Assembly: GCA_963817515.1 (NCBI GenBank)
Contig: CAWFPJ010000031.1
Coordinates: 744,001-808,000 of the forward strand
DNA: 64,000 nt
Reading direction: 5' to 3'
Source: DATMNI01 sp963817515
Lineage (GTDB): Bacteria; Acidobacteriota; Terriglobia; Bryobacterales; Bryobacteraceae
The position numbers and the translations under genes were made by a program. Below the pieces are notes generated by a model. The model ran no database searches. It saw nothing but the letters and a program-made list of their open reading frames with translations, and was not told the origin of the DNA. Below, in pieces: positions 8,801 to 17,164 of this stretch (position 1 is its first letter; each line of letters begins with the position of its first letter).

Positions 8801-9865
8801 ATGGCGGACAAATCTTCACAGACCGAAAAACCTACCCAGCGGCGCCTGGACAAGGCCCGCAAAGACGGGCAATTTCCGTCTGCCAAGGAATTTGTTTCGG
8901 CGCTGCAGTTCATGGTCTTCCTCGGTCTGCTAGGCTCGGGCGGCGCGCACTGGTTCACGCAGTTCCGCGAGAGCACGCGATCCGTGCTGGCTTTGGCTTT
9001 CGCCCGCGATCTGCGGCCCGAGGATTGTACGCATCTTGCCTGGCAATTGAGTTCGCAGCACATCTTTCCGTTGGTGATGGCCGGGCTGGCGGTGGCTGTA
9101 GTCACGCTGGCCATCCGCCTGGGCACCACTCAGTTTGGCCTGAGCCTGAAGAAGCTGGCGCCGGACCTGGGTCGTCTCAACCCGATTGCCAAGTTAAAAG
9201 AACTGCCGAAGCAGAACCTGCCCTCGCTGGCGCAGGCCGTAATTCTTCTGCCGGTCTTCCTGTGGGCCGTGTACGTCATCGCTCGCGACAAACTGGAAGC
9301 ATTCCTGGCGCTGCCGCTGCAGAGCGTGGACAGCGGTTTTCAATTCATCTGCGGCACCCTGATGGAGCTGTTCTGGAAAGCCGCGGGGGTGTTTCTGGTC
9401 TTCGGCGCGGTGGACCTGATTCGCCAGATGCGGCGGCACAAGCGGGATCTTTCCATGAGCAAGCAGGAAATCCGCGAAGAGATGAAGGAATCGGAAGGCA
9501 ACCCGCAGATGAAGGCGCGAATTCGGCGTCTGCAGCGCGATCGGGCACGGCGCCAGATGATGAAAGACGTTCCGACGGCGACCGCCGTGATCGTCAACCC
9601 CGAGCACTTCGCGGTAGCGATCCGGTATCACATGGACAGCATGGCCGCGCCGATAGTGGTGGCGAAGGGCAAGAACTTCCTGGCGCTGCGCATCAAACAG
9701 AAAGCCATGGAGCACCAGATACCGATCATCGAGAACCCTCCGCTGGCACGCGCACTTTACAAGGCGGTGGATGCGGGGCAGGAGATTCCGGCGCACCTCT
9801 ACAAGGCCGTGGCCGAAATTCTGGCGTACATTTACAAGCTCATGAACGGGAAGTTACCACGTTAG
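8801..9865 (+). CDS. flhB: FlhB, export-gate protein and substrate-specificity switch
   Basis: Intact 354 residues. It opens with the FlhB signature (KSSQTEKPTQRRLDKARKDG), followed by four membrane segments to ~residue 210 and a cytoplasmic domain (REEMKESEGNPQMKARIRRL). The autocleavage site is NPEH at residues 266-269, not the common NPTH. The catalytic Asn-Pro pair and His are kept. The following stretch (PIVVAKGKNFLALRIKQKAM) is the conserved C-terminal cleavage fragment. FlhB binds FliK and switches export from rod/hook to filament substrates. It lies 20 bases after fliR and 25 before flhA in the same operon. Confidence 0.94.
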   Translation: MADKSSQTEKPTQRRLDKARKDGQFPSAKEFVSALQFMVFLGLLGSGGAHWFTQFRESTRSVLALAFARDLRPEDCTHLAWQLSSQHIFPLVMAGLAVAVVTLAIRLGTTQFGLSLKKLAPDLGRLNPIAKLKELPKQNLPSLAQAVILLPVFLWAVYVIARDKLEAFLALPLQSVDSGFQFICGTLMELFWKAAGVFLVFGAVDLIRQMRRHKRDLSMSKQEIREEMKESEGNPQMKARIRRLQRDRARRQMMKDVPTATAVIVNPEHFAVAIRYHMDSMAAPIVVAKGKNFLALRIKQKAMEHQIPIIENPPLARALYKAVDAGQEIPAHLYKAVAEILAYIYKLMNGKLPR

Positions 9866-9890
9866 AACGAATCAGGTTTGAACAATAATA

Positions 9891-11978
9891 ATGACACCAT
9901 CAAGTATCCTAACAGCGCCAAAACTACCTTCGTGGATGCCCGCCATACCTATGAAGCTGTTGGGCGACCTGGCAGTGCCGCTGGCGGTATTGGCGATTGT
10001 GATCGCGCTTATCACGCCGCTGCCGGGTTTCATCCTGGACCTGCTGATTGTGGCCGACATCCTGGTTTCGGTAACCGTGCTGATGGTGGCGCTGTACCTG
10101 GTGCGGCCGGTGGAATTCACCTCGTTTCCCACCACCCTGCTGCTGTTGACGCTGTTCCGTCTGGCGCTGAACATCTCCTCGTCCCGGCTGATCCTGCTGA
10201 ATGGGAATACCGGCACGTCGGCCGCGGGTGAAGTAATCGGCGCGTTCGGCAGCTTTGTGGTGGGCGGAAACTACGTCATCGGAGCAGTGATCTTTCTGGT
10301 ACTCATCGCGATCCAATATGTCGTGATCAACCACGGCGCGGTGCGCATTTCGGAAGTTACGGCGCGCTTCACCCTGGACGCGCTGCCCGGCAAGCAGATG
10401 GCGATCGACGCCGATTTAAACGCCGGACTGATCGATGAAGCCGAAGCCAAACGGCGGCGCAAACAACTATCCACGGAAGCCGAATTCTACGGAGCCATGG
10501 ATGGCGCCTCGCGCTTCACGCAGCGCGACGCGATGGCCAGTATTCTGATCACCAGCATCAACATCATCGCCGGCTTCCTGATCGGTGTGACGCAGCATGG
10601 AATGGATTTCCGCCACGCGCTTGAAACTTACACCGTGTTGACCATCGGCGATGGCCTGGTGACTGTAATCCCGGCGCTGATGATCTCGATCGCCGGAGCC
10701 CTGATCGTGACCCGCGCCAGCTCAGATGCACGCCTGGGTGTGGAATTCCAGCGTCAGATTCTGGGCAACTCGCAGCCGTTATTGTTGGCCGCGGGTGTGC
10801 TGGTGGCGATGGCGGCGATGCCGGGCATGCCCAAATTGCCGTTCCTGCTCTTGGGAGGCGGGGCCGGGTTCGCCGGTTGGCAGATGCGTAAGAAGGAAGC
10901 GCGGGGCGAAGCCACGGTGGAGACGGAGAGCAAACCCGTGGCCGCAAAAGAGAACGTGGAATCGCTGCTGCGCGTGGAACCGCTGGCTATCGAAGTGGGG
11001 CTGGGGCTGGTGGGGCTGGTTGAAGGCGCGCAGGAATCGGCGCTGCTGCGGCGTATCTCAGCCATCCGCCGTCAACTGGCCAGCGACCTGGGGTACCTCC
11101 TGCCACCGGTGCGCGTTACGGATAATCTGTCGCTGCGCAGCCGTGAATATGTGGTCTCCCTCAAGGGCGTGGAGATTTCGCGCTTCGAACTGCCGCAGGG
11201 TTGCGAACTGGCGATTCCCACAGGGGCGAACAATGTGGTGCCGATGGAAGGCCAGGCTACCAGAGAGCCGGCGTTCGGCATGTCCGCGCTGTGGATTCCC
11301 GCCGAGCGCGCTGAAAAGGCCCGCAATTCCGGGTACACCGTGGTGGACAGCGTCAGCGTGCTGGGCACGCATCTTTCCGAGCTGATCCGCCGGCATGCCC
11401 ACGAACTCTTCTCGCGGCAGGATGCCAAGCGGCTCCTGGATCGGGTGGGCATCGAACATCCCAAGGTTGTGGAAGACGTGGTGCCTAAGCTGCTGCCGCT
11501 GGCTGCTGTTCAGAGGGTGCTGCAAAACCTGCTTCGGGAACGCGTTTCCATCCGCGATGCGGTATCGATCCTGGAAGCCCTGGGAGAGGCCGGGGCATCC
11601 ACGCGGAATCCGGTGTTGTTGACCGAATACGTGCGCCAGTCCCTGCGGCGCGCGGTGGTGAAACCTTACCTGAACCGCGCCGGGGAACTGCCGGCCTGGT
11701 TTATCGATCCGGCGATCGAGCAGACCGTGGAATCCGCCGTTCAGCATGGCGAACAGAACAGCCATCTGGCGCTGTCGCCGCAAAACATTCGCGACATTCT
11801 GAACCGCATTTCCAGCCGCATTGCTTCGCCTGAAACGCCGGTGGTAGCGATCACGTCATCCGGGGCACGCTACTTCCTGCGCCAGATGGCCGAGCCGTCG
11901 CTTCCCAATCTGGTTTTCATCGCGCACAACGAAGTTCCGCCGGGTTTGCGCGTGCAGTCTTTGGGGAATATTCAGTGA
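9891..11978 (+). CDS. flhA: FlhA, flagellar export-gate energy transducer
   Basis: Intact 695 residues, the usual FlhA length. Residues ~20-310 form eight membrane segments with the FHIPEP signature (EFTSFPTTLLLLTLFRLALN). The cytoplasmic nonameric ring domain follows after a charged linker (~330-690), including ESVLRVEPLAIEVGLGLVG-like and LLRERVSIRDAVSILEALGE segments. FlhA couples proton motive force to export and receives chaperone-substrate complexes. The start at 9891 has only a weak ribosome site; in-frame ATGs at residues 16 and 21 are alternatives. It ends the plus-strand operon; no clear terminator was found after it. Confidence 0.94.
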   Translation: MTPSSILTAPKLPSWMPAIPMKLLGDLAVPLAVLAIVIALITPLPGFILDLLIVADILVSVTVLMVALYLVRPVEFTSFPTTLLLLTLFRLALNISSSRLILLNGNTGTSAAGEVIGAFGSFVVGGNYVIGAVIFLVLIAIQYVVINHGAVRISEVTARFTLDALPGKQMAIDADLNAGLIDEAEAKRRRKQLSTEAEFYGAMDGASRFTQRDAMASILITSINIIAGFLIGVTQHGMDFRHALETYTVLTIGDGLVTVIPALMISIAGALIVTRASSDARLGVEFQRQILGNSQPLLLAAGVLVAMAAMPGMPKLPFLLLGGGAGFAGWQMRKKEARGEATVETESKPVAAKENVESLLRVEPLAIEVGLGLVGLVEGAQESALLRRISAIRRQLASDLGYLLPPVRVTDNLSLRSREYVVSLKGVEISRFELPQGCELAIPTGANNVVPMEGQATREPAFGMSALWIPAERAEKARNSGYTVVDSVSVLGTHLSELIRRHAHELFSRQDAKRLLDRVGIEHPKVVEDVVPKLLPLAAVQRVLQNLLRERVSIRDAVSILEALGEAGASTRNPVLLTEYVRQSLRRAVVKPYLNRAGELPAWFIDPAIEQTVESAVQHGEQNSHLALSPQNIRDILNRISSRIASPETPVVAITSSGARYFLRQMAEPSLPNLVFIAHNEVPPGLRVQSLGNIQ

Positions 11979-12152
11979 GTTGGGTTTGACTCGTTTTGTC
12001 AGCCGGTGGATCGTTATCGTGCAGTGTTTTGTTGACCAAAACGACCAACAGCATATCGCCTTGGTTCCGGAAAGGCGGTTCTGCCGCAGAAGACGCGCGG
12101 GCAATGTCTTTTGGCGGACCAACGATCTCGAGTGATCACGGCACCGTGATGC

Positions 12153-12408
12153 TTAACCCGTAATCCGATCGTATTCTGCGTGTGTGCCAATCCAAAACCA
12201 GAGAATGCCGTCATGCACTCGAACGCCTAATGCCCAATGATGAATACCAACCCGGCCGGACCAGAAATCAGCAATTTTCTTGAAGTTGTCAAGAAGGGTG
12301 GTACGGATCATCCTTCAAGAGAGCGAAAGCGCGATCCGCGAGCGTTTGGCTGTTTGCCGGTAATGATCGGTATGAATTCCAGAAATCCGGAGCAGCATGG
12401 TGGATCAC
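12153..12408 (-). CDS. RelE/ParE-like type II toxin (frame break)
   Basis: Not visible as one frame. From a GTG at 12408 the minus strand reads IHHAAPDFWNSYRSLPANSQ, then LADRAFALLKDDPYHP. After one extra base near 12293 it continues LDNFKKIADFWSGRVGIHHW and ends ILWFWIGTHAEYDRITG at a TAA. The arrangement (helix pair, then DxPxHPSL, then a strand with W-x-G-x-H-x-x-Y-D) is that of small RelE/ParE-family toxins of ~85 residues. The GTG start overlaps the stop of the upstream 70-residue gene by four bases (GTGA), the usual toxin-antitoxin coupling. With the break taken at face value the toxin would be inactive. Confidence 0.7.
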
Positions 12409-12617
12409 AGAAGCGACGAACGGCCCGATTGATGATCACGAACGGCTCGCTCGGCAAGAGAACGCAGTTTCAAGTTTTTCGCGTCGGACTCAATCTGCGC
12501 GTCTCCAAAGCTCCGCGTCGAAGTCCAGCGAACCATTCTCGGAACAGTCCGCAATTCCTCGCTATCCAAGCTCTTCACGTTGAAGTCTTCGATCGTCTGC
12601 GAAACCCTGGAGTACAT
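12405..12617 (-). CDS. Probable antitoxin partner of the RelE/ParE-like toxin
   Basis: Intact 70-residue frame ending in a GTGA overlap with the toxin start. The protein (TIEDFNVKSLDSEELRTV...) is predicted mostly helical and charged. Its tail (LAERAVRDHQSGRSSLL) resembles the C-terminal pattern of small antitoxins (acidic/basic helix followed by a G-R-[TS]-x-x-L end). No DNA-binding fold is recognised by eye. The antitoxin role is inferred mainly from order, size and overlap: in RelE/ParE modules the antitoxin gene normally comes first and would neutralise the toxin and repress the operon. Confidence 0.55.
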   Translation of the reverse strand: MYSRVSQTIEDFNVKSLDSEELRTVPRMVRWTSTRSFGDAQIESDAKNLKLRSLAERAVRDHQSGRSSLL

Positions 12618-12671
12618 CCGCCAGGCTCCACATCTCGATTATACAGGCCAACAACTACAGCCTGCCACGCT

Positions 12672-12851
12672 TTACCGGTCGCGGTCGTGTCGTGCGCTGA
12701 ATGACGGATACCGTTCAAAAATGACTGCGTATCTGACGCTCGTTGCCTGTTTCTCAATCCCGCACGCCTTCTGAATCGACTTGGTTTTCAAGCCGGTCGC
12801 GCGAAGCGTGTCTCGGATTAGTTTGTCGTCAATAACGATGTTCGTTCGCAT
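12672..12851 (-). pseudogene. Truncated VapB-type antitoxin remnant
   Basis: The frame from the ATG at 12851 begins MRTNIVIDDKLIRDTLRATG, then LKTK, which is the N-terminal ribbon-helix-helix of the short VapB family (the family continues with a basic/Leu-rich helix and a G-K/R-x-x-W end). Here the sequence after residue 24 (SIQKACGIEKQATS...) does not match any frame of that family, so the gene appears cut or rearranged. No vapC toxin is seen next to it. It is probably a relic in the insert between flhA and flhF. Confidence 0.5.
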
Positions 12852-13067
12852 GGATGTGTAGTACTTATCAGTTCTATACACATTGTAGTCTGGTGCGCGC
12901 CTCCGCGCAAATCCGCCTCTTGTCCAATTTCCGGTCTCGCGTCCAATTTTTCCGCCCCGCGGCAATATTCAGTGACCGGGTCTACAGCGAATAGCCCCAA
13001 CTGCCGATAGATCACACGTGCCGCAAGTTGCCGGTACACGCGTGAGAACCGGGAGCCAACTCGAATA
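12852..13067. other. Intergenic stretch before flhF
   Basis: About 216 bases between the VapB remnant and flhF. It is slightly less GC-rich than its neighbours. No convincing gene, promoter motif or repeat was found. It must contain or follow the promoter for the flhF-fliA operon. Confidence 0.5.
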
Positions 13068-14234
13068 ATGAAGATCAAATCCTATTTTGCCCGCACCGTG
13101 CAAGACGCGATGGCGGCGGCGCGCCAGGAACTAGGGCCGGACGCCATGCTGGTGAACAGCCGCAAGACGACAGTGGAAACCCGCCATTTGGGCGAGTATG
13201 AAGTAGTTTTCGCCACGGTCGCACCTGGCGCCGAAGCGGCCGCCACGGCGGTTCTGGCGCCGCCGCCGGCATCCAATCCGCCTCAGGCACAGCCCTTTGG
13301 CGAACGTCTGGCCTCCGAGGTAGCGGACCTGAAGAAGGAGTTGGAAGGGATGCGGCGGGCCATCACGCGTTCGGCGTTTGCGCCCGCGCAGTGGGTGGGG
13401 GCGGCGCCGGACTTGTCCGATGCCTACGCCATGCTCACCGCCAGCGAAGTGGCGCCGGATCTTGCCCGCGACATTGTGAATGCGGCCGGGGCCCGTCTGT
13501 CGGGGCCGCGCATGTCGCTGTCGCGCACCCCGCGTCCAATGGATGCCGCGGCATTTCAACAGGCTTTGCTCGAAGAGCTGCAAGCGCGTTTCCAAGCCGC
13601 GCCCACGCTCGGCACGGGGCCCGGCCAGCCGCGGATCGTGGCATTGGTGGGTCCTCCCGGCTGCGGCAAGACCACCACGCTGGTCAAACTCGCAGTGAAC
13701 TATGGTCTGGCTGCGCGGAGACCTGTCCTGCTGCTTTCGATGGACACGCAGCGGGTGGGTGCGGCCGAGCAGTTGCGCTCCTACGCGGCTATTCTCGGAG
13801 TCGGCTTCCAGGTGCTCGAGACCACGGCTGCGCTGGCCCAGGCGATCGAAGAGAACCGGGGCAAGGAGCTGATCTTCATCGACACTCCCGGATTCGCTTT
13901 TGGCGACCTGGAGGATTCGACGAGCCTGGCGCATTTTCTCTCCACGCGGCCGGATATCGATACCCATTTGGTCCTATCGGCTTCGATGAAGTCTGCCGAT
14001 CTAACGCGCATGGTGGATGCCTTTGAAGTCCTGCGGCCGCAGCACCTTCTGTTCACGAAACTCGACGAAACCGGTTCTTTCGGGTCGATTTTCAGCGAAG
14101 CTGCGCGAACCCACAAGCCGCTGTCGTTCTTCACGACCGGGCAGCGGATCCCCGAGGATCTCGAAGCTGCCAGCCAGACCCGGCTGGTGGAACTGATCAT
14201 GACCGGACAGAACAGGAAACTGGCGGCTGCGTAA
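13068..14234 (+). CDS. flhF: FlhF, SRP-family GTPase for flagellar placement
   Basis: Intact 388 residues. The N-terminal B domain starts MKIKSYFARTVQDAMAAARQ, then ELGPDAMLVNSRK, as in FlhF. An Ala/Pro-rich linker leads to a helical N domain. The G domain carries G1 GPPGCGKTTTLVKLA (~residues 194-208), DTQRVGAAEQLRSYA, G3 IDTPGF and G4 TKLDETGSFG. FlhF sets flagellum number and position and recruits the basal body. Normally its partner FlhG follows, but here the next gene, 27 bases on, is fliA. The gene starts a second plus-strand motility operon. Confidence 0.92.
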   Translation: MKIKSYFARTVQDAMAAARQELGPDAMLVNSRKTTVETRHLGEYEVVFATVAPGAEAAATAVLAPPPASNPPQAQPFGERLASEVADLKKELEGMRRAITRSAFAPAQWVGAAPDLSDAYAMLTASEVAPDLARDIVNAAGARLSGPRMSLSRTPRPMDAAAFQQALLEELQARFQAAPTLGTGPGQPRIVALVGPPGCGKTTTLVKLAVNYGLAARRPVLLLSMDTQRVGAAEQLRSYAAILGVGFQVLETTAALAQAIEENRGKELIFIDTPGFAFGDLEDSTSLAHFLSTRPDIDTHLVLSASMKSADLTRMVDAFEVLRPQHLLFTKLDETGSFGSIFSEAARTHKPLSFFTTGQRIPEDLEAASQTRLVELIMTGQNRKLAAA

Positions 14235-14261
14235 AAAAGTGCTGGGCAACGGTGGAAATGT

Positions 14262-15017
14262 ATGCATGGCTATGCGGTATCAGAAGTGATTAACGAAGAA
14301 GAACGAGAGCGGCTCATTCTGGAGCACCTCCCGCAGGTGAGGCTGATCGCGCGCCGGATACACGAGCGCCTGCCGGAGAGCATTTGCCTCGACGATCTGG
14401 TCTCCACGGGGGTGATCGGACTGATCGCTGCAATCGATAACTTCGACCCCGGCCAACAGGTCAAACTGAAGACCTATGCGGAATACAAGATCCGCGGGGC
14501 GATTCTGGACAGCCTGCGCGGCCTTGATTGGGCGCCCCGGCAAAAGCGGCGCAGATCCAAACAGATCGAAGCCGCGGTAGTATCGGCGGAACAACGCTTG
14601 CAGCGCGCGCCGACCGAAGACGAGATCGCCGGAGAGTTGGGCATCTCGCTGGCCGAGTACCACGAATGGCTGGTGGAAATCCGCGGGCTCAACGTCGGCA
14701 GCCTGGAGTATGATGCCGGCGATCAGGGGAAAGACCTGCTGCATTACATTCCGGACGACACCGCCAAATCTCCTGCGACGCTTCTGGAACGGTCGGAACT
14801 GGAGCGGCTCCTGGCGAAAAGTATCGATGGTATTCCGGAGATTGAGCGCACCGTACTCAGCCTGTACTATCACGAGGAATTGACCTTGCGTGAGATTGCG
14901 CAGGTAGTGCACTTGCATGAGTCCCGCATTTCGCAGTTGAAGTCACAAGCCATTCTGCGGCTGCGGGGCCACATAGCCGCGCAATGGCCGGCATCCCGGG
15001 GAATGGTGACGGCATGA
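14262..15017 (+). CDS. fliA: Sigma-28 (FliA/WhiG-type) flagellar sigma factor
   Basis: Intact 251 residues. Region 2 reads ESICLDDLVSTGVIGLIAAI, then NFDPGQQVKLKTYAEYKIRG, the FliA/WhiG pattern. Region 3 has RAPTEDEIAGELGISLAEYH and region 4 has LYYHEELTLREIAQVVHLHE, then SRISQLKSQAILRLR. There is no region 1.1, as expected for a group 3 sigma. It directs RNA polymerase to late flagellar promoters and is held by FlgM (encoded at 20570). The stop overlaps the next gene's ATG (ATGA), so switch protein and sigma factor are coupled. Confidence 0.93.
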   Translation: MHGYAVSEVINEEERERLILEHLPQVRLIARRIHERLPESICLDDLVSTGVIGLIAAIDNFDPGQQVKLKTYAEYKIRGAILDSLRGLDWAPRQKRRRSKQIEAAVVSAEQRLQRAPTEDEIAGELGISLAEYHEWLVEIRGLNVGSLEYDAGDQGKDLLHYIPDDTAKSPATLLERSELERLLAKSIDGIPEIERTVLSLYYHEELTLREIAQVVHLHESRISQLKSQAILRLRGHIAAQWPASRGMVTA

Positions 15018-15898
15018 ACCCAAGCGAACAGGACCAGCCATTGACTGACCAACCATTGACTATAGCTACTGCAGAGAATGCGCGCTTATTGCTGGATCAA
15101 TGGGCGGCAAGCCTGACCCAGGTTCTGGAGTCCATGACAGACCAGAAGCCCGAGGTGGCGTGGCAGCCGGGCGCCGCCCCCGATCCGGAGCCGGAAATGC
15201 TTTGGTGGGAGCAGCCGTTTCAGCATGCGCCGGGCATGACGGTATGGGTAGCGGCACCTCGCGCCACATGGGAGTCCGTCGGCACTTTGACGTTGAAGGC
15301 TGCCGGTCTTGAGACCGTCGAAACAGCCGAAGCCAAGAGCACCTGGCTCGAGATTCTGGGTCAGTCTCTGTCGGCGATGGCCCGGTCCATCGGTTCGTTC
15401 TTAGGTCACGAAGTCGCATGCGAGGCCGGCGCAGAGCGCTCGCCCGGTCCCAGCCTTCAGGATTGGGCCTCCGCGTCGTTGAGTTGCGGGGATAGCCCGC
15501 TCGCTCCCCTGTGCATAGCATTCAGTTCCGAGTTTCTGTCGCTGATCTCGGCCGGGCCGTCCGCCGCAGCCGAGCCCCACAACGGCCAGTCGGACCCCGA
15601 AGCGGAGCCGGAGCAAGCGGACAATCAGGTAGCCTACTCCCCGACGATGGACCTGCTGATGGATGTCGAACTGGCGGTGAGTATCTCATTCGGAAAGACA
15701 CAACTTCCGATGAAGGATGTTCTGAAGCTGACGACGGGATCTATTGTGGAACTCAACCGCGGCGTGAATGAAACTGTCGAGGTGCTGGTGAATCACTGCC
15801 TGATCGCTCGCGGAGAGGTCGTGGTGGTGGATGGAAACTACGGAGTGAGGATCCACCAGATCGCTAGCCGGCAGGACCGTTTGCGGAGCACGCGATGA
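15014..15898 (+). CDS. FliN/FliY-type switch protein with C-terminal SpoA domain
   Basis: 294 residues from the ATG overlapping the fliA stop; an upstream in-frame ATG at 14984 lies inside fliA and is less likely. The C-terminal ~80 residues are a clear SpoA/FliN domain (MDLLMDVELAVSISFGKTQL, then LNRGVNETVEVLVNHCLIAR and GNYGVRI). The N-terminal ~200 residues have a FliY/CheC-like feel but are too diverged to call, and a Glu/Pro/Gln-rich linker joins the halves. It is probably a C-ring component. This is the second SpoA protein in the window, much longer than the one at 6452. It overlaps the next gene by four bases. Confidence 0.75.
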   Translation: MNPSEQDQPLTDQPLTIATAENARLLLDQWAASLTQVLESMTDQKPEVAWQPGAAPDPEPEMLWWEQPFQHAPGMTVWVAAPRATWESVGTLTLKAAGLETVETAEAKSTWLEILGQSLSAMARSIGSFLGHEVACEAGAERSPGPSLQDWASASLSCGDSPLAPLCIAFSSEFLSLISAGPSAAAEPHNGQSDPEAEPEQADNQVAYSPTMDLLMDVELAVSISFGKTQLPMKDVLKLTTGSIVELNRGVNETVEVLVNHCLIARGEVVVVDGNYGVRIHQIASRQDRLRSTR

Positions 15899-16290
15899 AC
15901 TCCGTGATACTTCCGGCCCTCCTGTGCGGCCTGGTGCTGGCGTCGGTCGCTGCCAGCTTTTTTGCGCTCTTCCGATCCAAGGCAATGATCCGCTCCGCTA
16001 ACGATCGGGTCAACGACGCTCAGACCCAATTTGAAGCCGGGATTCTTGCGGTGCGGCAAACGGTCGAAGGATTGGCCGCTCAAGTTCTGGATGTGCAGCA
16101 GCAGCCGCGGGTGACGATCGCCGCCGGACTACCCAAGCCGGGATTGAATTTGAGCAAACGCTCCCAGGCATTGCGCATGCACCGCAGAGGCGATGCGACG
16201 GATCAGATCGCGGCAGCGCTCGAAATCCCCCTGCAGGAGGTCGAACTCCTGATTAAGGTGCACCGAATTGTGCTTGCCAGCGTCGCTTAA
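15895..16290 (+). CDS. Small membrane-anchored protein, SwrB/DUF2802-like
   Basis: 131 residues. One N-terminal membrane segment (~residues 5-25), then a helical, probably coiled-coil region to ~residue 75, then a short helix-turn-helix-like C-terminus (KRSQALRMHRRGDATDQIAA, then LEIPLQEVELLIKVHRIV). This layout is that of DUF2802/SwrB-like proteins found near flagellar export and chemotaxis genes. Family membership is a judgement by pattern, not by search. It overlaps the SpoA gene by four bases and precedes the MoxR gene by 31 bases, so it may link the two groups. Confidence 0.55.
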   Translation: MNSVILPALLCGLVLASVAASFFALFRSKAMIRSANDRVNDAQTQFEAGILAVRQTVEGLAAQVLDVQQQPRVTIAAGLPKPGLNLSKRSQALRMHRRGDATDQIAAALEIPLQEVELLIKVHRIVLASVA

Positions 16291-16321
16291 TCCCGGTTGT
16301 GCCGCATAATGGGGTTAGCTT

Positions 16322-17164
16322 ATGACGGTCGAGATCGAAGGCGTTACCCTGCACCTTGCCCATCCGGATGAAGTCGCGGTCCAATGGGTTGGGCAGGACG
16401 AACTCATGCGGCAGTTGCTGGCTGCGTGGATGGTGGTGAACGACCAGGATCTCCCCATGAATCCGCGGCTCCTGGGCAAACCGGGCGTGGGCAAGACGAC
16501 ACTGGCATATGCCGCCGGCAAACGTATGGGCCGCGATGTGTACATCATTCAAGCCACGATGGACACGCGGCCTGAAGACCTGCTCATTACCCCCGTCATC
16601 GAAGGCGCCGGCAGCCTCCGATATGTAGCCTCGCCGCTGGTTACCGCGATGCTTCGCGGAGGCGTCGCCATTCTGGACGAGGGCAACCGGATGAGCGAGA
16701 AGAGCTGGGCCAGCCTGGCTCCCCTGCTGGACAACCGGCGGTATGTGGAATCCATCGTCGCCGGCATCAAGATCAAGGCCCACCCCCATTTCAGGATGGT
16801 CGCCACGATGAACGACGATGCCTCCACCTTCGAACTTCCCGAATACATTCATTCGCGGCTGCAGCCCCAGATTTTCATAGACTTTCCGGAGCGCGACGAG
16901 GAGTACCATATCCTGAAGGAAAATCTTCCCTTTGCCGAAGAGCGCATCCTGAATTACGTCACCGACTTCCTCCAGATGGCACACGCGGCAGACGAGCGTT
17001 ACACGGTGCGGGACGGCATCAACGTCGCCCGGTTCGCCATCAAACTGAAGAGTCTGGCCACCCAGCGAACACACGAGACCGAGGCGCTCGAAATCGCCGT
17101 CGTTCAAGTTCTGGGAGAAGAAGCATTGCGCTATGCCCGGAGAAACCGACCTTCCGCTTCCTGA
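16322..17164 (+). CDS. MoxR-type AAA+ ATPase
   Basis: Intact 280 residues. Walker A GKPGVGKTT (~residues 52-60), Walker B VAILDEGNRM (~115), sensor 1 MVATMND (~160), and arginine-finger-like ELPEYIHSRLQPQIFIDFPE. The pattern (YVASPLVTAMLRGGVAILDE) is that of MoxR/AAA_5 ATPases, which act as chaperones that remodel or activate a partner, usually a vWA protein. No vWA gene is in the window. Instead the gene overlaps by 32 bases a large protein of unknown function, the likely partner. It is co-directional with the fliA operon 31 bases upstream, so it may be co-transcribed with motility genes. Confidence 0.85.
   Translation: MTVEIEGVTLHLAHPDEVAVQWVGQDELMRQLLAAWMVVNDQDLPMNPRLLGKPGVGKTTLAYAAGKRMGRDVYIIQATMDTRPEDLLITPVIEGAGSLRYVASPLVTAMLRGGVAILDEGNRMSEKSWASLAPLLDNRRYVESIVAGIKIKAHPHFRMVATMNDDASTFELPEYIHSRLQPQIFIDFPERDEEYHILKENLPFAEERILNYVTDFLQMAHAADERYTVRDGINVARFAIKLKSLATQRTHETEALEIAVVQVLGEEALRYARRNRPSAS

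Noticed and set aside
12480..12550. Fragment on the minus strand reading NGSLDFDAELWRRAD, similar to the start of HsdM methyltransferases
   Set aside because: Only ~15 residues in one frame followed by a stop, and the overlapping frame fits an antitoxin. Probably chance.
12237..12704. 155-residue plus-strand open frame between flhA and flhF
   Set aside because: Composition is arbitrary, and the opposite strand encodes the toxin-antitoxin pair with a GTGA overlap.
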